Positions 36,073 through 45,370 of a stretch of 64,000 bases of DNA are shown here, piece by piece. Source of the stretch: Pseudomonas rhizophila (GTDB lineage Bacteria; Pseudomonadota; Gammaproteobacteria; Pseudomonadales; Pseudomonadaceae). Each line of letters starts with the position of its first letter. Position 1 is the first letter of the stretch. Made by a program: the position numbers and the translations under genes. The stretch is from contig NZ_CP024081.1 of assembly GCF_003033885.1 (NCBI RefSeq), positions 3,532,553 to 3,596,552 on the forward strand. Direction: 5' to 3'. The notes below the pieces were generated by a model. That model saw only the letters and a program-made list of their open reading frames with translations, had not been told where the DNA came from and did not search any database.

Positions 36073-36326
36073 ACAGAAGCAAGTTTTGGGTGATCGCATT
36101 CCTGGCGTTCATCACCAATGGTTTTTCATTGCTGGGTCTGGGGCAAGCCTCGGCGGGATCTCTGGCGCGGACCATCGAGTGCAACCACAACATCGCGCAC
36201 AACATCCTGACCGCCAAGGCTTTGGGGGCGTTGGTGGGGAATCCGCCGGTCAAGCCCAGGCTTGCCGTCTTCGGGCCTTTCCAGGTCGATTGTGCAGTGG
36301 TGCGCATGTGCAGCGTGGCTGCCTGA
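36069..36326 (+). CDS. Small exported or membrane protein
   Basis: An 85-aa ORF coupled to the preceding one by an ATGA overlap. The N-terminus KFWVIAFLAFITNGFSLLGLG is a signal peptide or membrane anchor. The rest (SLARTIECNHNIAHNILTAKALG...) has three cysteines, two of them near the C-terminus (VDCAVVRMCSVAA). It converges on the GST gene 20 bp away. No family recognised. Confidence 0.55.
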   Translation: MNRSKFWVIAFLAFITNGFSLLGLGQASAGSLARTIECNHNIAHNILTAKALGALVGNPPVKPRLAVFGPFQVDCAVVRMCSVAA

Positions 36327-36345
36327 AGCAAGCCACAAAAGCTGT

Positions 36346-36963
36346 TCACCGGGTGGGTGATTGCTTGGCCATGATCGCCACGAACAACTCGGAATCCAGC
36401 AAGCCTTGCAGCCAACGCTGTAGGCGAGGGTAGGGCGCTGCGGCAAACCATTCCCGGTCGACATGAGCAAACTGCCGTACGAACGGCATCACCGCCACGT
36501 CGGCCAGGCTCTGGTGAGCCGCTGCCAGAAATGCTCGGGTTTCAAGCAACGCTTCCAGCCTGCGCAAGAAGACCTCGCCCTCGGTCCGATAATGTTCCAA
36601 TGGATACTCGGGATGGCGCTCGGGGTATTTGTAGCGGTTCAGATAAAGCTTGAAGACCTGGTCGTTTTCCTCGATCAACGCGGCTGTCAACGCCTGGCCT
36701 TCGAGGTCGCCAAGCAATCTCCAATTATCCGGATCATGCTGCGCCAGGGCCCAGTGCATGATCTCCAGGCTTTCATCAATCACCTTGCCATCGACCTGCA
36801 GCACCGGCACCGTACCCTTGCTGGAAAGCGCCAGCATTTCGGGCGGCTTGGCCTTGAGGCTGACTTCGACAATGTTCAAATCGACCGCGCTGTAGCGCAA
36901 CGCCATGCGCGCTCGCATCGCGTAGGGACAACGCCGGAACGAGTAGAGCGTGGCGCGGCTCAT
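36346..36963 (-). CDS. Glutathione S-transferase-like protein
   Basis: A 205-aa GST-fold protein. The thioredoxin-like N-domain starts RATLYSFRRCPYAMRARMAL, with a CPYA motif as in glutaredoxin-2/omega-type proteins. VPVLQVDGKVIDESLEIMHWAL is the glutathione-binding cis-Pro and Ser segment. An all-helical C-domain follows. The substrate is unknown. Its ATG overlaps the sbcC stop (ATGA), making it the third gene of sbcD-sbcC-GST. Confidence 0.88.
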   Translation of the reverse strand: MSRATLYSFRRCPYAMRARMALRYSAVDLNIVEVSLKAKPPEMLALSSKGTVPVLQVDGKVIDESLEIMHWALAQHDPDNWRLLGDLEGQALTAALIEENDQVFKLYLNRYKYPERHPEYPLEHYRTEGEVFLRRLEALLETRAFLAAAHQSLADVAVMPFVRQFAHVDREWFAAAPYPRLQRWLQGLLDSELFVAIMAKQSPTR

Positions 36964-39900
36964 TTCACCTCCACGGTACTCAAGCCATTCCCTTGACGAC
37001 GAACCTGGATCTGCACCGGGATCCGCTCATGCATTTCCTGCACGTGGGAAATCACCGCAACCTTGCGTCCCTGGGCTTGCAAACCGTCGAGAGCATCCAT
37101 GGCCAGTTGCAGCGATTCGGGGTCCAGGCTGCCAAAGCCTTCGTCAATGAACAGCGATTCGATTTTCAGCGTGCTGGACGCCATCGAGGCCAGGCCCAGC
37201 GCCAAGGCCAGGGAAACCAGGAAGGTTTCACCGCCGGACAACGAATGCACCGAGCGCAGCTCATCGCCCATCTCTGTGTCCATCACCAGAAGCCCCAACA
37301 TGCTGCCACCGCGTTTGAGCCGGTAGCGGCGCACCAATTGTCGTAGCTGCACGTTGGCGTGATGCACCAGCAAATCGAGGTTGTACGCCTGCGCCAGCTT
37401 GCGGAAGCGGTCGCCGGTGGCCGAACCGATCAGCGCATCGAGCCGTGCCCAGCGCTGGTACTCGGTATAAGCCTGTTCGATCTGCTGGGCCAGGGCCTGG
37501 TTGGCGTTCTGCCTGCGCTGGTCCTCGGCCTGTTCGGCGCGTAGTTCGGCGCAGCGCTGCTCGCTGGCGGTAAATTGGCTTTGAAGTTCGGTGAGGGCCT
37601 GGGCCAGTTGTTCAGATTCCAGATTGCCGTTGTGCTGGGCCTGATGCTGTTGCAGGCGCTGCTCGCGTTCAGTAAGCAACACGCGGGCTTGCTCAATGGC
37701 TTTTTCGCTGTTGAGCAGTTGTTGGCGCAGTTGGCCGACGCTTTGCTCGTCCAGGTCAAGCAAGGCGGCCAGAGAGGCATCATCCAGTTCCGGGTGGCTG
37801 GTGCGCCATTGTGCGATGCCAGCGGCCAAGGCCGTGTGTTCAGTGTCCAGCGCTTGAGCCTGTTCCTGGCGGGCCTTGAGTTCGGCGGCCAGTTCCACTC
37901 GGTTGTGGCGTAGCGCTTGCAGTTGTTGATTGGCCGCTGTTTCGGCGCTGTGGGCCTGTTCCAGGGCCTGGTCGAGTTGCTGCTGCCATTGTTCGGCGCT
38001 GGTGTGTTCGCCCAGCAATTGCTTGAGCCGCTGCTGGCAGGCCTGCTGTTGTTCCGTCAGGGCGCTCAGTTGCCGTTGCGCCAACTCCAACTGCTGGAGG
38101 CGGGTATGCTGGCGATCCTGCTCTTTCTCCAGGGCCTGCTGACGCTGAAGCTGCTCGCTGAGTTCGTCGCGTTGCTGTTCCAGGTGCGCCAGGCGTTGAG
38201 CGATCTGCTGGTCAAGCTGCATGAAGGTCGCGGCCGGCTCGGTGCGCAGGGCCTGTAGTGTGTCTGCCGGCAACAGCGTACGGAAGTGGCTCAGTTCCTC
38301 GTCCAGGCGCTGGCGATCCCGGGCCAGCTCCTGCTGTTGGTTGTTCAGGTGCAATGATGCCTGCTGATGCGCAGTTTCAGCCTCGCGCAAGTGCTGCGCC
38401 AGGCGCGCGGCGTCCTGTTGCAGCGTCAGCAGGGCGGCCTGGCGTTGTTCGTCCTGACTGATGCGCAGGTTGAGCTGACTGCTTTGCTGGTCCAGCCAGG
38501 CGTCGCGTTTGGCCGCATCCTGGGCCAGCAGTTGCACCGAGAGCGGATGGCTTTCAAGGGCGGGCGCCAGACTTTGATGCTGGCTGGCGAGCTGTTCCTG
38601 TTGCTGCTTGAGTTCTTTGAGCTGGGCGATGACGCCGCTGTATTGCGCGCGCAGGTCGATGACTTTTTCATGGAGCGACTCGACGGCTTTGCGTGCATTG
38701 GCCTCTTCGGTTTCATCAAAACGCCCCAGGTTTTGCAGCAAGGCTTCGGGCTGATGGTAAGGATGCTCGACGCTGCCACACACCGGGCATGGCTGGTCAT
38801 CCTTGAGCTGTTCACGCAATTGTTCGACGCTTTCGCTGCGGGCCAGGCGCTGACGCTCCAGCAGTTGGCGGGTGACGCTCAGGGTCTGTTCGGCAATCGC
38901 CAGTTCGGCCTTGGCTTCGCTGCCTTCGCGTACCAATCGGTCGCGTTCCTGCAACGCCTGTTGCTGGCGCTGTTCAAGCTCGGCACCTCGCTTGTCCAGC
39001 TCTTGCTGGCTGGCCCAGAGCCGCGTCAGATCCTCGAATGCACGCAGTTGCTTGCGATTGTCTTGCAGCAGATTAGCGAGCAACTGGATCTGCTCGGCCA
39101 CCGCTTGCGGTTCGGCGTCGGCTTCCTTGTAGAGCACTTCGAGGTTTTGCCGGTGGGTTGCCAGGTGCTCGGCGGCGTGGGCGGCATTTTGCTCCAGGGT
39201 GGCGAGTTCAACCTGACCCTGGTTCAGGCGATTGCCAATCAGCATCAGCTGTTGGAGGCGATCACGATAGGCCTGCCAGGCGTCGCTCAACGGCGCCAGG
39301 TGAGTGCTTTGTTCAAGCTCCCCGGCGATTCGCTGCAAGCGCTCGGCCACCTGTTTTTGCTGCTCAAGCAGCGTGTCGATGGTGCGCTGGCCTTCGCTAC
39401 AGGCGTGTTGTGCCTGCTCCTGGCGTTCGGCGCTTTGGCGAGCCTCCTTGTCGAGGCGGGCGAGGGTGCCTTGTTCTTCAAAGGCCTGGCGCAGCAAGGG
39501 GGCGCTGTCGGTGCTTTGTTGTCGGGCTGCGGTCAGCGCCAGTTGCGCAACGCCCAGGCCTTTCTCCAGCTCGGCCTGGCGTTCATGCAGATCGATCTGT
39601 TGCTGGTTGAGCTGCTGAACCTGTACCGCCAGGGGTTCGAGCTGCCGGGTCAGTTCCGTCTGGCGGATGAACTGATGCCGTTGCGGCGCGAGTTGTTCCA
39701 GGCGGGTCAGCTTCAGGCGTTCGTCGGCCAGGGCGTCCCAGTCAGCTTGGGCCTGTTGCAGTTGCTCGGCGGCGCTGGCCCGTTGCTCTTGCAACTGGCG
39801 CAGTTCCTTGAGCCAGGTGTGTTGCTGCTCCAGTTGCTTGAGTTGCGCCTGTTGGGTCTTGAGCTGTTGCTGGGCTTCGTTGAAGCGCTGGTCCAGTTCG

Positions 39901-40601
39901 GCGCGGGCCTCTGGGGCCAGGGGTGTGACGCCCGTGGCCTGGTCCTGCAATTGCTTGTGGGACTCTTTGGCTTGCTTGGCCTTGTCGAAGGCGCGCCGGC
40001 CCAATCGGGTATACAGGGCCGTATCAGTGAGCTTTTCCAGCAGCTCGCTGCGGTCGTTGTCGTCGGCCTTGAGAAATGCGCTGAACTCGCTTTGGGCCAG
40101 CAACACGGCACGAGTGAACTGTTCAAAGTTCAAGCCCAGGGCGGCTTCGAGCTGGGCCTTGTATTCGCCTTTCTGACTCGCCAGCAACTGATCGTTGTCC
40201 AGATCCCGCAGGCTCTGGCGGCTGGCTTGCAGCTTGCCACCGGCCTTTTCCCGGGCGCGATTGGCTTCCCAGCGCGCCCGGTAGCGACGGCCGTCGATGC
40301 CGCGAAAATCCACTTCGGCGTAACCATCGCCAGTACCACGGCGCAGCAGCGTACGCGGATCGCCCGTAGCGATTTCGCCGTCGGCGTCCGGCACCTTGGC
40401 GTCGCGCCCGGTGTTGTTGAGGCGCGGCACGGCGCCGAACAGCGCCAGGCACAACGCGTCGAGCAGGGTGCTTTTACCGGCGCCTGTGGGGCCGGTGATG
40501 GCGAACAGGCCTGCACTGGCAAGCGGTTCGGCGGTGAAGTCTATTTCGAAGGGCCCGGCCAGGGACGCGAGGTTCTTGAGACGGATCGCGAGAATTTTCA
40601 T
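36960..40601 (-). CDS. sbcC: Nuclease SbcCD subunit C (SMC-like ATPase)
   Basis: SbcC with SbcD forms the Mre11-Rad50-type complex that opens hairpins and blocked DNA ends. The 1213-aa protein has Walker A GPTGAGKSTLLDALCL near residue 36, long glutamine/leucine-rich coiled coils, a zinc hook CPVC (in DDQPCPVCGSVEHPYH, about residue 610), and at the C-terminus the signature LSGGETFLVSLALALGLA and Walker B ESLFIDEGFGSLDPE. Length is normal for SbcC. It overlaps sbcD and the GST gene by four bases each. Confidence 0.97.
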   Translation of the reverse strand: MKILAIRLKNLASLAGPFEIDFTAEPLASAGLFAITGPTGAGKSTLLDALCLALFGAVPRLNNTGRDAKVPDADGEIATGDPRTLLRRGTGDGYAEVDFRGIDGRRYRARWEANRAREKAGGKLQASRQSLRDLDNDQLLASQKGEYKAQLEAALGLNFEQFTRAVLLAQSEFSAFLKADDNDRSELLEKLTDTALYTRLGRRAFDKAKQAKESHKQLQDQATGVTPLAPEARAELDQRFNEAQQQLKTQQAQLKQLEQQHTWLKELRQLQEQRASAAEQLQQAQADWDALADERLKLTRLEQLAPQRHQFIRQTELTRQLEPLAVQVQQLNQQQIDLHERQAELEKGLGVAQLALTAARQQSTDSAPLLRQAFEEQGTLARLDKEARQSAERQEQAQHACSEGQRTIDTLLEQQKQVAERLQRIAGELEQSTHLAPLSDAWQAYRDRLQQLMLIGNRLNQGQVELATLEQNAAHAAEHLATHRQNLEVLYKEADAEPQAVAEQIQLLANLLQDNRKQLRAFEDLTRLWASQQELDKRGAELEQRQQQALQERDRLVREGSEAKAELAIAEQTLSVTRQLLERQRLARSESVEQLREQLKDDQPCPVCGSVEHPYHQPEALLQNLGRFDETEEANARKAVESLHEKVIDLRAQYSGVIAQLKELKQQQEQLASQHQSLAPALESHPLSVQLLAQDAAKRDAWLDQQSSQLNLRISQDEQRQAALLTLQQDAARLAQHLREAETAHQQASLHLNNQQQELARDRQRLDEELSHFRTLLPADTLQALRTEPAATFMQLDQQIAQRLAHLEQQRDELSEQLQRQQALEKEQDRQHTRLQQLELAQRQLSALTEQQQACQQRLKQLLGEHTSAEQWQQQLDQALEQAHSAETAANQQLQALRHNRVELAAELKARQEQAQALDTEHTALAAGIAQWRTSHPELDDASLAALLDLDEQSVGQLRQQLLNSEKAIEQARVLLTEREQRLQQHQAQHNGNLESEQLAQALTELQSQFTASEQRCAELRAEQAEDQRRQNANQALAQQIEQAYTEYQRWARLDALIGSATGDRFRKLAQAYNLDLLVHHANVQLRQLVRRYRLKRGGSMLGLLVMDTEMGDELRSVHSLSGGETFLVSLALALGLASMASSTLKIESLFIDEGFGSLDPESLQLAMDALDGLQAQGRKVAVISHVQEMHERIPVQIQVRRQGNGLSTVEVK

Positions 40602-41842
40602 GGCTGCTCGCCCTCCATCTGCACGTCTTGCAACAGCACGGCAAAATCCTTGAGGGTCTGTTCGTCCACTTCGTTGCCGTAGGTGTCCTGCCAGGCGCGG
40701 CTGAACAATTCCTGCGGGCTCAACTGATCCAGTTCCACCAACGCGGCGCCGTCATCGACGTTTGTGCTGCCGCCGTTGCCGGCGTATTCGGCGGCGATCC
40801 GCACCAGGCGCACGGCTTTGCCTTGCAGGGCGGTTTCCACTTGATGGCGCAGGTCAGGCTGCGGCTCATCGAGGCGCACCCGCACCTCCAGCCAGGGCTG
40901 GCGCTGGACATCGGCCAACAGGTCGATGTCCGGCAGGTCCTTGAGTTGCACCAGAATATCGGCCAGGGGTGCCGGGCCCAGGCGCTGCAGATTGACGGCC
41001 CGGGGAATCAGCCGTGGCTCGACTTTGACCAGGGTTTCGCCTTCCAGGGTGATATCGAGAATCTGATGCTGATAACCGATTTCCGAAAATGACAATGGAA
41101 TCGGCGAGCCGCTGTAGCGGATGCGCTCTTCGCCGTTGACCTTTTGTGGTTTGTGCAAATGGCCGAGGGCGACGTAGCTGATGCTCGGGCCGAACAGGCT
41201 GGCGGGCAGGGCCTCGGCGTTGCCAATGATCAGGCTGCGCTCGGAATCCTCGGACACCGAGCCGCCGGCCATGTGAGCGTGGCTGATGGCGATCAGCGCC
41301 TGGCCCTTCTTGCGTTTGTCGTTGGCGGCGGCGATCAGCCATTCATGGACCTGACCGATGCCCCGCAGGTAATCGTCACCCAGTTGTGCGCCGGTCACCT
41401 CGGCAGGCCGCAGGAATGGCAGGGCCAGGCACCAGGCCTTGACCTTGCCCTTGGCGTCGGGCAACGGCAGCAGCAAGCGCTCGACGTCCAATTGCCCGTC
41501 GTCCAGCCACAACACCCGGCCCAGGGCATGGGTGCGCAACCGACGCATCAGCGGCGCTGGCAGTTCGATGCGCGAACCGGAGTCGTGGTTGCCGGCGATC
41601 ATCACAATGGTCAGGTTGGCGTTTTGTTCATGGGCACTGACGATGAAGTCGTACAGCCGCTCCTGGGCTTTGACCGGCGGGTTCACCGTGTCGAAGATAT
41701 CCCCGGCAATCAGCAGCACGTCGGGCTTTTCACTGGTCAACTGACGCAGCAGCCAGTCAAGGAAACAGGCGTGTTCGAAGTCGCGTTCCTGACCGTGCAG
41801 GTTTTGCCCAAGGTGCCAGTCGGAGGTGTGGAACAGACGCAA
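40598..41842 (-). CDS. sbcD: Nuclease SbcCD subunit D
   Basis: SbcD is the metallophosphoesterase nuclease of SbcCD. The 414-aa protein shows the Mre11 motifs: HTSDWHLGQ (residues 5-13), LLIAGDIFDTVNPP, MIAGNHDSGSR, ISHAHMAGG and ALGHLHKPQ. The C-terminal capping domain is present. It is first in the sbcD-sbcC-GST operon; the start at 41842 gives the standard MRLFHTSDWHLG. Confidence 0.97.
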   Translation of the reverse strand: MRLFHTSDWHLGQNLHGQERDFEHACFLDWLLRQLTSEKPDVLLIAGDIFDTVNPPVKAQERLYDFIVSAHEQNANLTIVMIAGNHDSGSRIELPAPLMRRLRTHALGRVLWLDDGQLDVERLLLPLPDAKGKVKAWCLALPFLRPAEVTGAQLGDDYLRGIGQVHEWLIAAANDKRKKGQALIAISHAHMAGGSVSEDSERSLIIGNAEALPASLFGPSISYVALGHLHKPQKVNGEERIRYSGSPIPLSFSEIGYQHQILDITLEGETLVKVEPRLIPRAVNLQRLGPAPLADILVQLKDLPDIDLLADVQRQPWLEVRVRLDEPQPDLRHQVETALQGKAVRLVRIAAEYAGNGGSTNVDDGAALVELDQLSPQELFSRAWQDTYGNEVDEQTLKDFAVLLQDVQMEGEQP

Positions 41843-41960
41843 GATGAACTCCAGAAAACAGATGATGGCCGCGGGAAGAGAGGCGGCTAAAAGATGGAGA
41901 GTTTACTGGGAAACAGAGGAGAGAAACCGGGCAACTTCTCCAAATGAGTTGGCACCACTC

Positions 41961-41976
41961 CTGTGGCTAGCCACAG
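41961..41976. repeat. 16-bp perfect palindrome downstream of the Bat operon
   Basis: CTGTGGCTAGCCACAG lies 24 bp downstream of the BatD-like stop, within the 157-bp gap before sbcD. It may be a hairpin at the end of the long operon transcript. Confidence 0.4.
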
Positions 41977-41999
41977 AAGCGCTATGTCCCGCAAAGGGA

Positions 42000-43637
42000 T
42001 CACTTGGGGTAGAGCGGTGGCAAGCCACTGTCGCCGGCCGGGTCCTGGAAGCCTTCCGCAGCGGGAATGGTACGAATGGCTCGCCACAGATCTTCGCCCT
42101 GCCAATATTGACCCGTTTCGCTGTAGAGCGCGCCGTTGAGGCCGTCCAGGGCGTCGGACAGTGGCACGAAGCGCGCAGCCATGTCGGCCAGGGTTTCCGG
42201 TTGCTGGCGAGCCCAGGCGTCCAGCGCCTGGCGTGTAGCGTGGGAGTCGTTGGCCAGGCAGGCACGCTTGAGGTCGTCCAGCAAGGTCCGCGGGCTCGGC
42301 CCGGCCTGGGTCGCGCGCAGGATGGCCGGCTGCGAACGGGCGCGCCACCACAGGCCCAAGCCCAGCAGCGTGGTGCAGGCCAGGATGAAAGTGCTCAATT
42401 GCCAATACCGCAAGGTGTCGCTGTCGACGATCGTCACAATCTGAGGTGTGCTTGTTGGCGTGTCCACCATCAGGCTCGGATTGTTCGCCACTTGCAGGGT
42501 CCGCGCTGGAAGGCTGGTGCGGTCCAGGTGGTCTTCCCGGGTGTTCCACCAAACCACTTCCACCGGCGGCAGTTCAATGGTCCCGCTGCGGTTGGGCACC
42601 AGGGCCTCGCGGTCTTCACGGCTGCCCACCAAACCGCGCTCGCTGCTGCGACTGCTGAGTACCGGTTGGTCGGGGTAGCGCCGCAGGCCGCTGATTTCAG
42701 TGGCTGGCAGGGGCGGTAGCTGGGCGCTGGCCAGGCCCTCGGCTTCCAGGGTCAGGCTGCGGGTCAGGGAGTCACCCACCTGGCTGTGGGTTGGCTCCGG
42801 GCTCCAGCTCTCGCTCAAGGAAAGGCTGCGCGCCGGCAGCCAGGGCACATCTGCCGGGTAGCTGGCGGGCTTGGGGTTGACGGTCAGGCGCAGTTGCTCG
42901 GAACTGACACGCATCAACTGGCCGGGCTTGGGCCCCGACGGCGCGGTTCCCTGGGCCACCGGCTCGACCAGGGTGGCGCTGAAGGTCTGGGCCGGGATCA
43001 TCAATTCGCCGCTGCGCTGGGGGTAGATGCCGTAGCGCAGTTCGATCACCCCGTGGCGTACGTTGTTGATGACCTTTTCGTAGGTGCGTGATTCGCCCAG
43101 TTGCTCGGTACGGGCATCGGGAATGTGCAGCGGTGTCAGGCTGCTGTCGTCGTACAGCGACACCGAATGGTAGATGCGCAAGGTCAGGATCGCCTGTGCC
43201 TGCACATAGACGTCGGTCTGGTCGAGGCTGGCCTCGATGAACACCGGGGCCAGTTTGCCCGGCTCATTGCGCGTTTCGCTTTCGATCACTTGCAGGGTGA
43301 TCGGCTGGCTGGTCACTTCGCCCAATTGCAGGGGCGGGATGACCACGGTGCCACTTTGGCGCGGCAGCAGGGTGACGATCCAGCGGGTGGTGGCGCGATT
43401 CTCGCCGTCAAGAGTCGTCAGTTGGTTGACCTGGCGGGTGCCGCGCACTTCGAACAGCGCCTGGAGCGGGCTCAGGTCGGGTTTGCCGAACAGTGTGGCG
43501 TCATTGGACTCCAGGGTCAGTTCCACGGTCTCCCCGGAATTCAGGCGCCCGCGATCCACACTGGCAGTCAACTGTACGGCCTGGGTTCCAGATGCCCAGA
43601 GCAGCAACACGAGGAGGTAGGCGGTGAAGCGGGTCAT
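42000..43637 (-). CDS. BatD-like protein (oxygen-tolerance family)
   Basis: A 545-aa membrane-anchored periplasmic protein. A signal peptide (LLVLLLWASGTQA) is followed by beta-rich BatD domains: VQLTASVDRGRLNSGETVELTLE, EVRGTRQVNQLTTLDGENRATTRW and ILTLRIYHSVSLYDDS. One transmembrane helix lies at about residues 415-435 (LSTFILACTTLLGLGLWW), then a cytoplasmic tail. It is the last gene of the MoxR-DUF58-DUF4381-BatA-BatB-BatD operon and overlaps BatB by four bases. The operon is thought to link an AAA+ ATPase to VWA proteins at the envelope; its exact job is unknown. Confidence 0.9.
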   Translation of the reverse strand: MTRFTAYLLVLLLWASGTQAVQLTASVDRGRLNSGETVELTLESNDATLFGKPDLSPLQALFEVRGTRQVNQLTTLDGENRATTRWIVTLLPRQSGTVVIPPLQLGEVTSQPITLQVIESETRNEPGKLAPVFIEASLDQTDVYVQAQAILTLRIYHSVSLYDDSSLTPLHIPDARTEQLGESRTYEKVINNVRHGVIELRYGIYPQRSGELMIPAQTFSATLVEPVAQGTAPSGPKPGQLMRVSSEQLRLTVNPKPASYPADVPWLPARSLSLSESWSPEPTHSQVGDSLTRSLTLEAEGLASAQLPPLPATEISGLRRYPDQPVLSSRSSERGLVGSREDREALVPNRSGTIELPPVEVVWWNTREDHLDRTSLPARTLQVANNPSLMVDTPTSTPQIVTIVDSDTLRYWQLSTFILACTTLLGLGLWWRARSQPAILRATQAGPSPRTLLDDLKRACLANDSHATRQALDAWARQQPETLADMAARFVPLSDALDGLNGALYSETGQYWQGEDLWRAIRTIPAAEGFQDPAGDSGLPPLYPK

Positions 43638-45370
43638 GGGGTTTTTCCCTGGGCCTGATGGCTTTGCTGTTCATACCAGAATTTACGTCTGAGCAGTTCG
43701 CCCGGATTATCCGGGATCTGGCGCAGCCATTGTTCCAGTGCCTGGCGCTGTTCTTCGTCGTTGCGCTGGCCGGCCGCGGGGCGCAGTGGTGGGGTCGTGG
43801 TCCGCTCATCAGGCAACTCGCTGCCCGGCACATCCTGGGCACCAGGCGGTTGCGCTGCCTGGGGTCCCTGGGATTGTTCCGGTGTCGCGGTCGCTTCGGA
43901 GGAGGGCTGTCCCGGCGCAGAAGTTTGTGCCTGGGCATTGGCGTTCGGTGCTTGCTCGGCGGGCCCTGGCTGCTCACTTTCACTGGGTTCAGGTTCGGCA
44001 GGTTTTGCTGTCTGCTCTTTGAGCAGGCTCTGCACCAGTGCTTTGTTGGTTTGGGCCGGACGCAGGTCCGGTTGCAACTCCAGCGCTTGCTCGTACGCAT
44101 CCAGCGCGGCGTCCAGTTCGCCGCTTTTGGCCAGGGCGTTGCCGCGGTTGTAGTGGGCGCGGGCGTCGTTGCCCTCGGCAAAGCGGCGAGCGGCTTCGCT
44201 GTAGGCACCGGCTTCATACAGGGCCACACCTTGCCATTGGTGGTCCTCGAAGTGGACGGCAGCCTCGGCCGGACGCTTCTGCTTGAGCAGGTGCTGGCCT
44301 TGTTGATCGGGGCGCAGCCACAGGTCCTGGAGTTCGAAGGCATGACCGGTTTGCGGCACCATGAACACCCACGGCAGGCAGAACAGCCAGCCGCGCCGTC
44401 CGGCGCAGGCGGCCAGCAACAACAGCGGCAGGAGCAGCCAGTAGCCATGGTCCGCCCAGGTATCCAGGCGCAACGTCTGACCGTCGCTGCGCAAATGGCG
44501 AGGGCCGTCCAGCAGCCCCAGGCCACGCAGGTCGCTATCGTCCAGGCGCGCCGGGCGATAGCGGCCGTCCAGCTCATTGAGGAAGGACTTGAGGCTCGGG
44601 CTGTCCAGGCGCGGTACCAGAATCGCGCCCTGGGCATCCTTGAGGTAACTGCCATCTTCCTGGGTTACCGGGGCGCCTTCGCGTGTTCCGATGCCCAGCA
44701 TCAGCAATTGCGTGGCAGATCCATCGAGGATCTGGCGGATATGCTCGCGTTCCTGTTCGTTCAACGATGAACCTATCAGCAGGATCCGACCGTGACCAAG
44801 TCCGCTCTGATCCAGCAGGGCCATGGCCTTGTTGACCGCCAGGTCGGCGCGATGGCCGTTCTGGGGCATGATCGAGGGGGTGAGTGCTTCCAGGAGGTTG
44901 GCGCTGGTGGACAGGTCGTCGGACAGCGGCACCAGCGTATGGGCACTGCCGGAATAGACGATGATTGCGGTCTGAGCATCGCTGCGGCTATGCAGCAAGT
45001 CCAGCACCTTGCGCCGGGCTTGTTCCAGACGCGTGGGCGGGACGTCGGCGGCGAGCATTTGCGGTGTCAGTTCCAGCACCACCACCAGCGGATCGGCAGG
45101 TTTTTGGCTGGTCTGTTCGACCCGTGCCCAACTGGGGCCCAGCAGCGCAAGCACCACCAACAGCCAGCCCAGGCCAAGGGCAACCCACGGGAGTTTGCTT
45201 TCGCGGCCGTTGCCGCCACTGAGCAGCACGGCATGAAACGCCGGCGGCAGGATCATTTGCCAGCGGCCCACGCGTTTCTGCCGGTGCCACAGGTGCCACA
45301 GCAGCCACCCCAACAAAGGCAGCAGCAATAGGAACCAGGGACGCAACCAGTGTGGCCAGAGAGCGATCAT
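43634..45370 (-). CDS. BatB-like VWA and TPR protein
   Basis: A 578-aa inner-membrane protein. Two N-terminal membrane segments (WFLLLLPLLGWLLWHL and VALGLGWLLVVLALLG) precede a von Willebrand A domain (about residues 85-280). Its metal site is altered: where DxSxS is expected the sequence is LELTPQM. A further TM (GYWLLLPLLLLAACAG) and TPR repeats (about 385-475; DARAHYNRGNALAKSGELDAALDAYEQALEL) are followed by a Pro/Gln-rich low-complexity tail. The ATG at 45370 (MIALWPHWLRPW) overlaps the BatA stop (ATGA); the longer open frame to 45532 lies inside batA and is rejected. Confidence 0.9.
   Translation of the reverse strand: MIALWPHWLRPWFLLLLPLLGWLLWHLWHRQKRVGRWQMILPPAFHAVLLSGGNGRESKLPWVALGLGWLLVVLALLGPSWARVEQTSQKPADPLVVVLELTPQMLAADVPPTRLEQARRKVLDLLHSRSDAQTAIIVYSGSAHTLVPLSDDLSTSANLLEALTPSIMPQNGHRADLAVNKAMALLDQSGLGHGRILLIGSSLNEQEREHIRQILDGSATQLLMLGIGTREGAPVTQEDGSYLKDAQGAILVPRLDSPSLKSFLNELDGRYRPARLDDSDLRGLGLLDGPRHLRSDGQTLRLDTWADHGYWLLLPLLLLAACAGRRGWLFCLPWVFMVPQTGHAFELQDLWLRPDQQGQHLLKQKRPAEAAVHFEDHQWQGVALYEAGAYSEAARRFAEGNDARAHYNRGNALAKSGELDAALDAYEQALELQPDLRPAQTNKALVQSLLKEQTAKPAEPEPSESEQPGPAEQAPNANAQAQTSAPGQPSSEATATPEQSQGPQAAQPPGAQDVPGSELPDERTTTPPLRPAAGQRNDEEQRQALEQWLRQIPDNPGELLRRKFWYEQQSHQAQGKTP

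Noticed and set aside
38367..40682. 771-aa open frame antisense to sbcC
   Set aside because: Leu/Gln-rich mirror of the SbcC coiled coils; sbcC itself has every expected motif.
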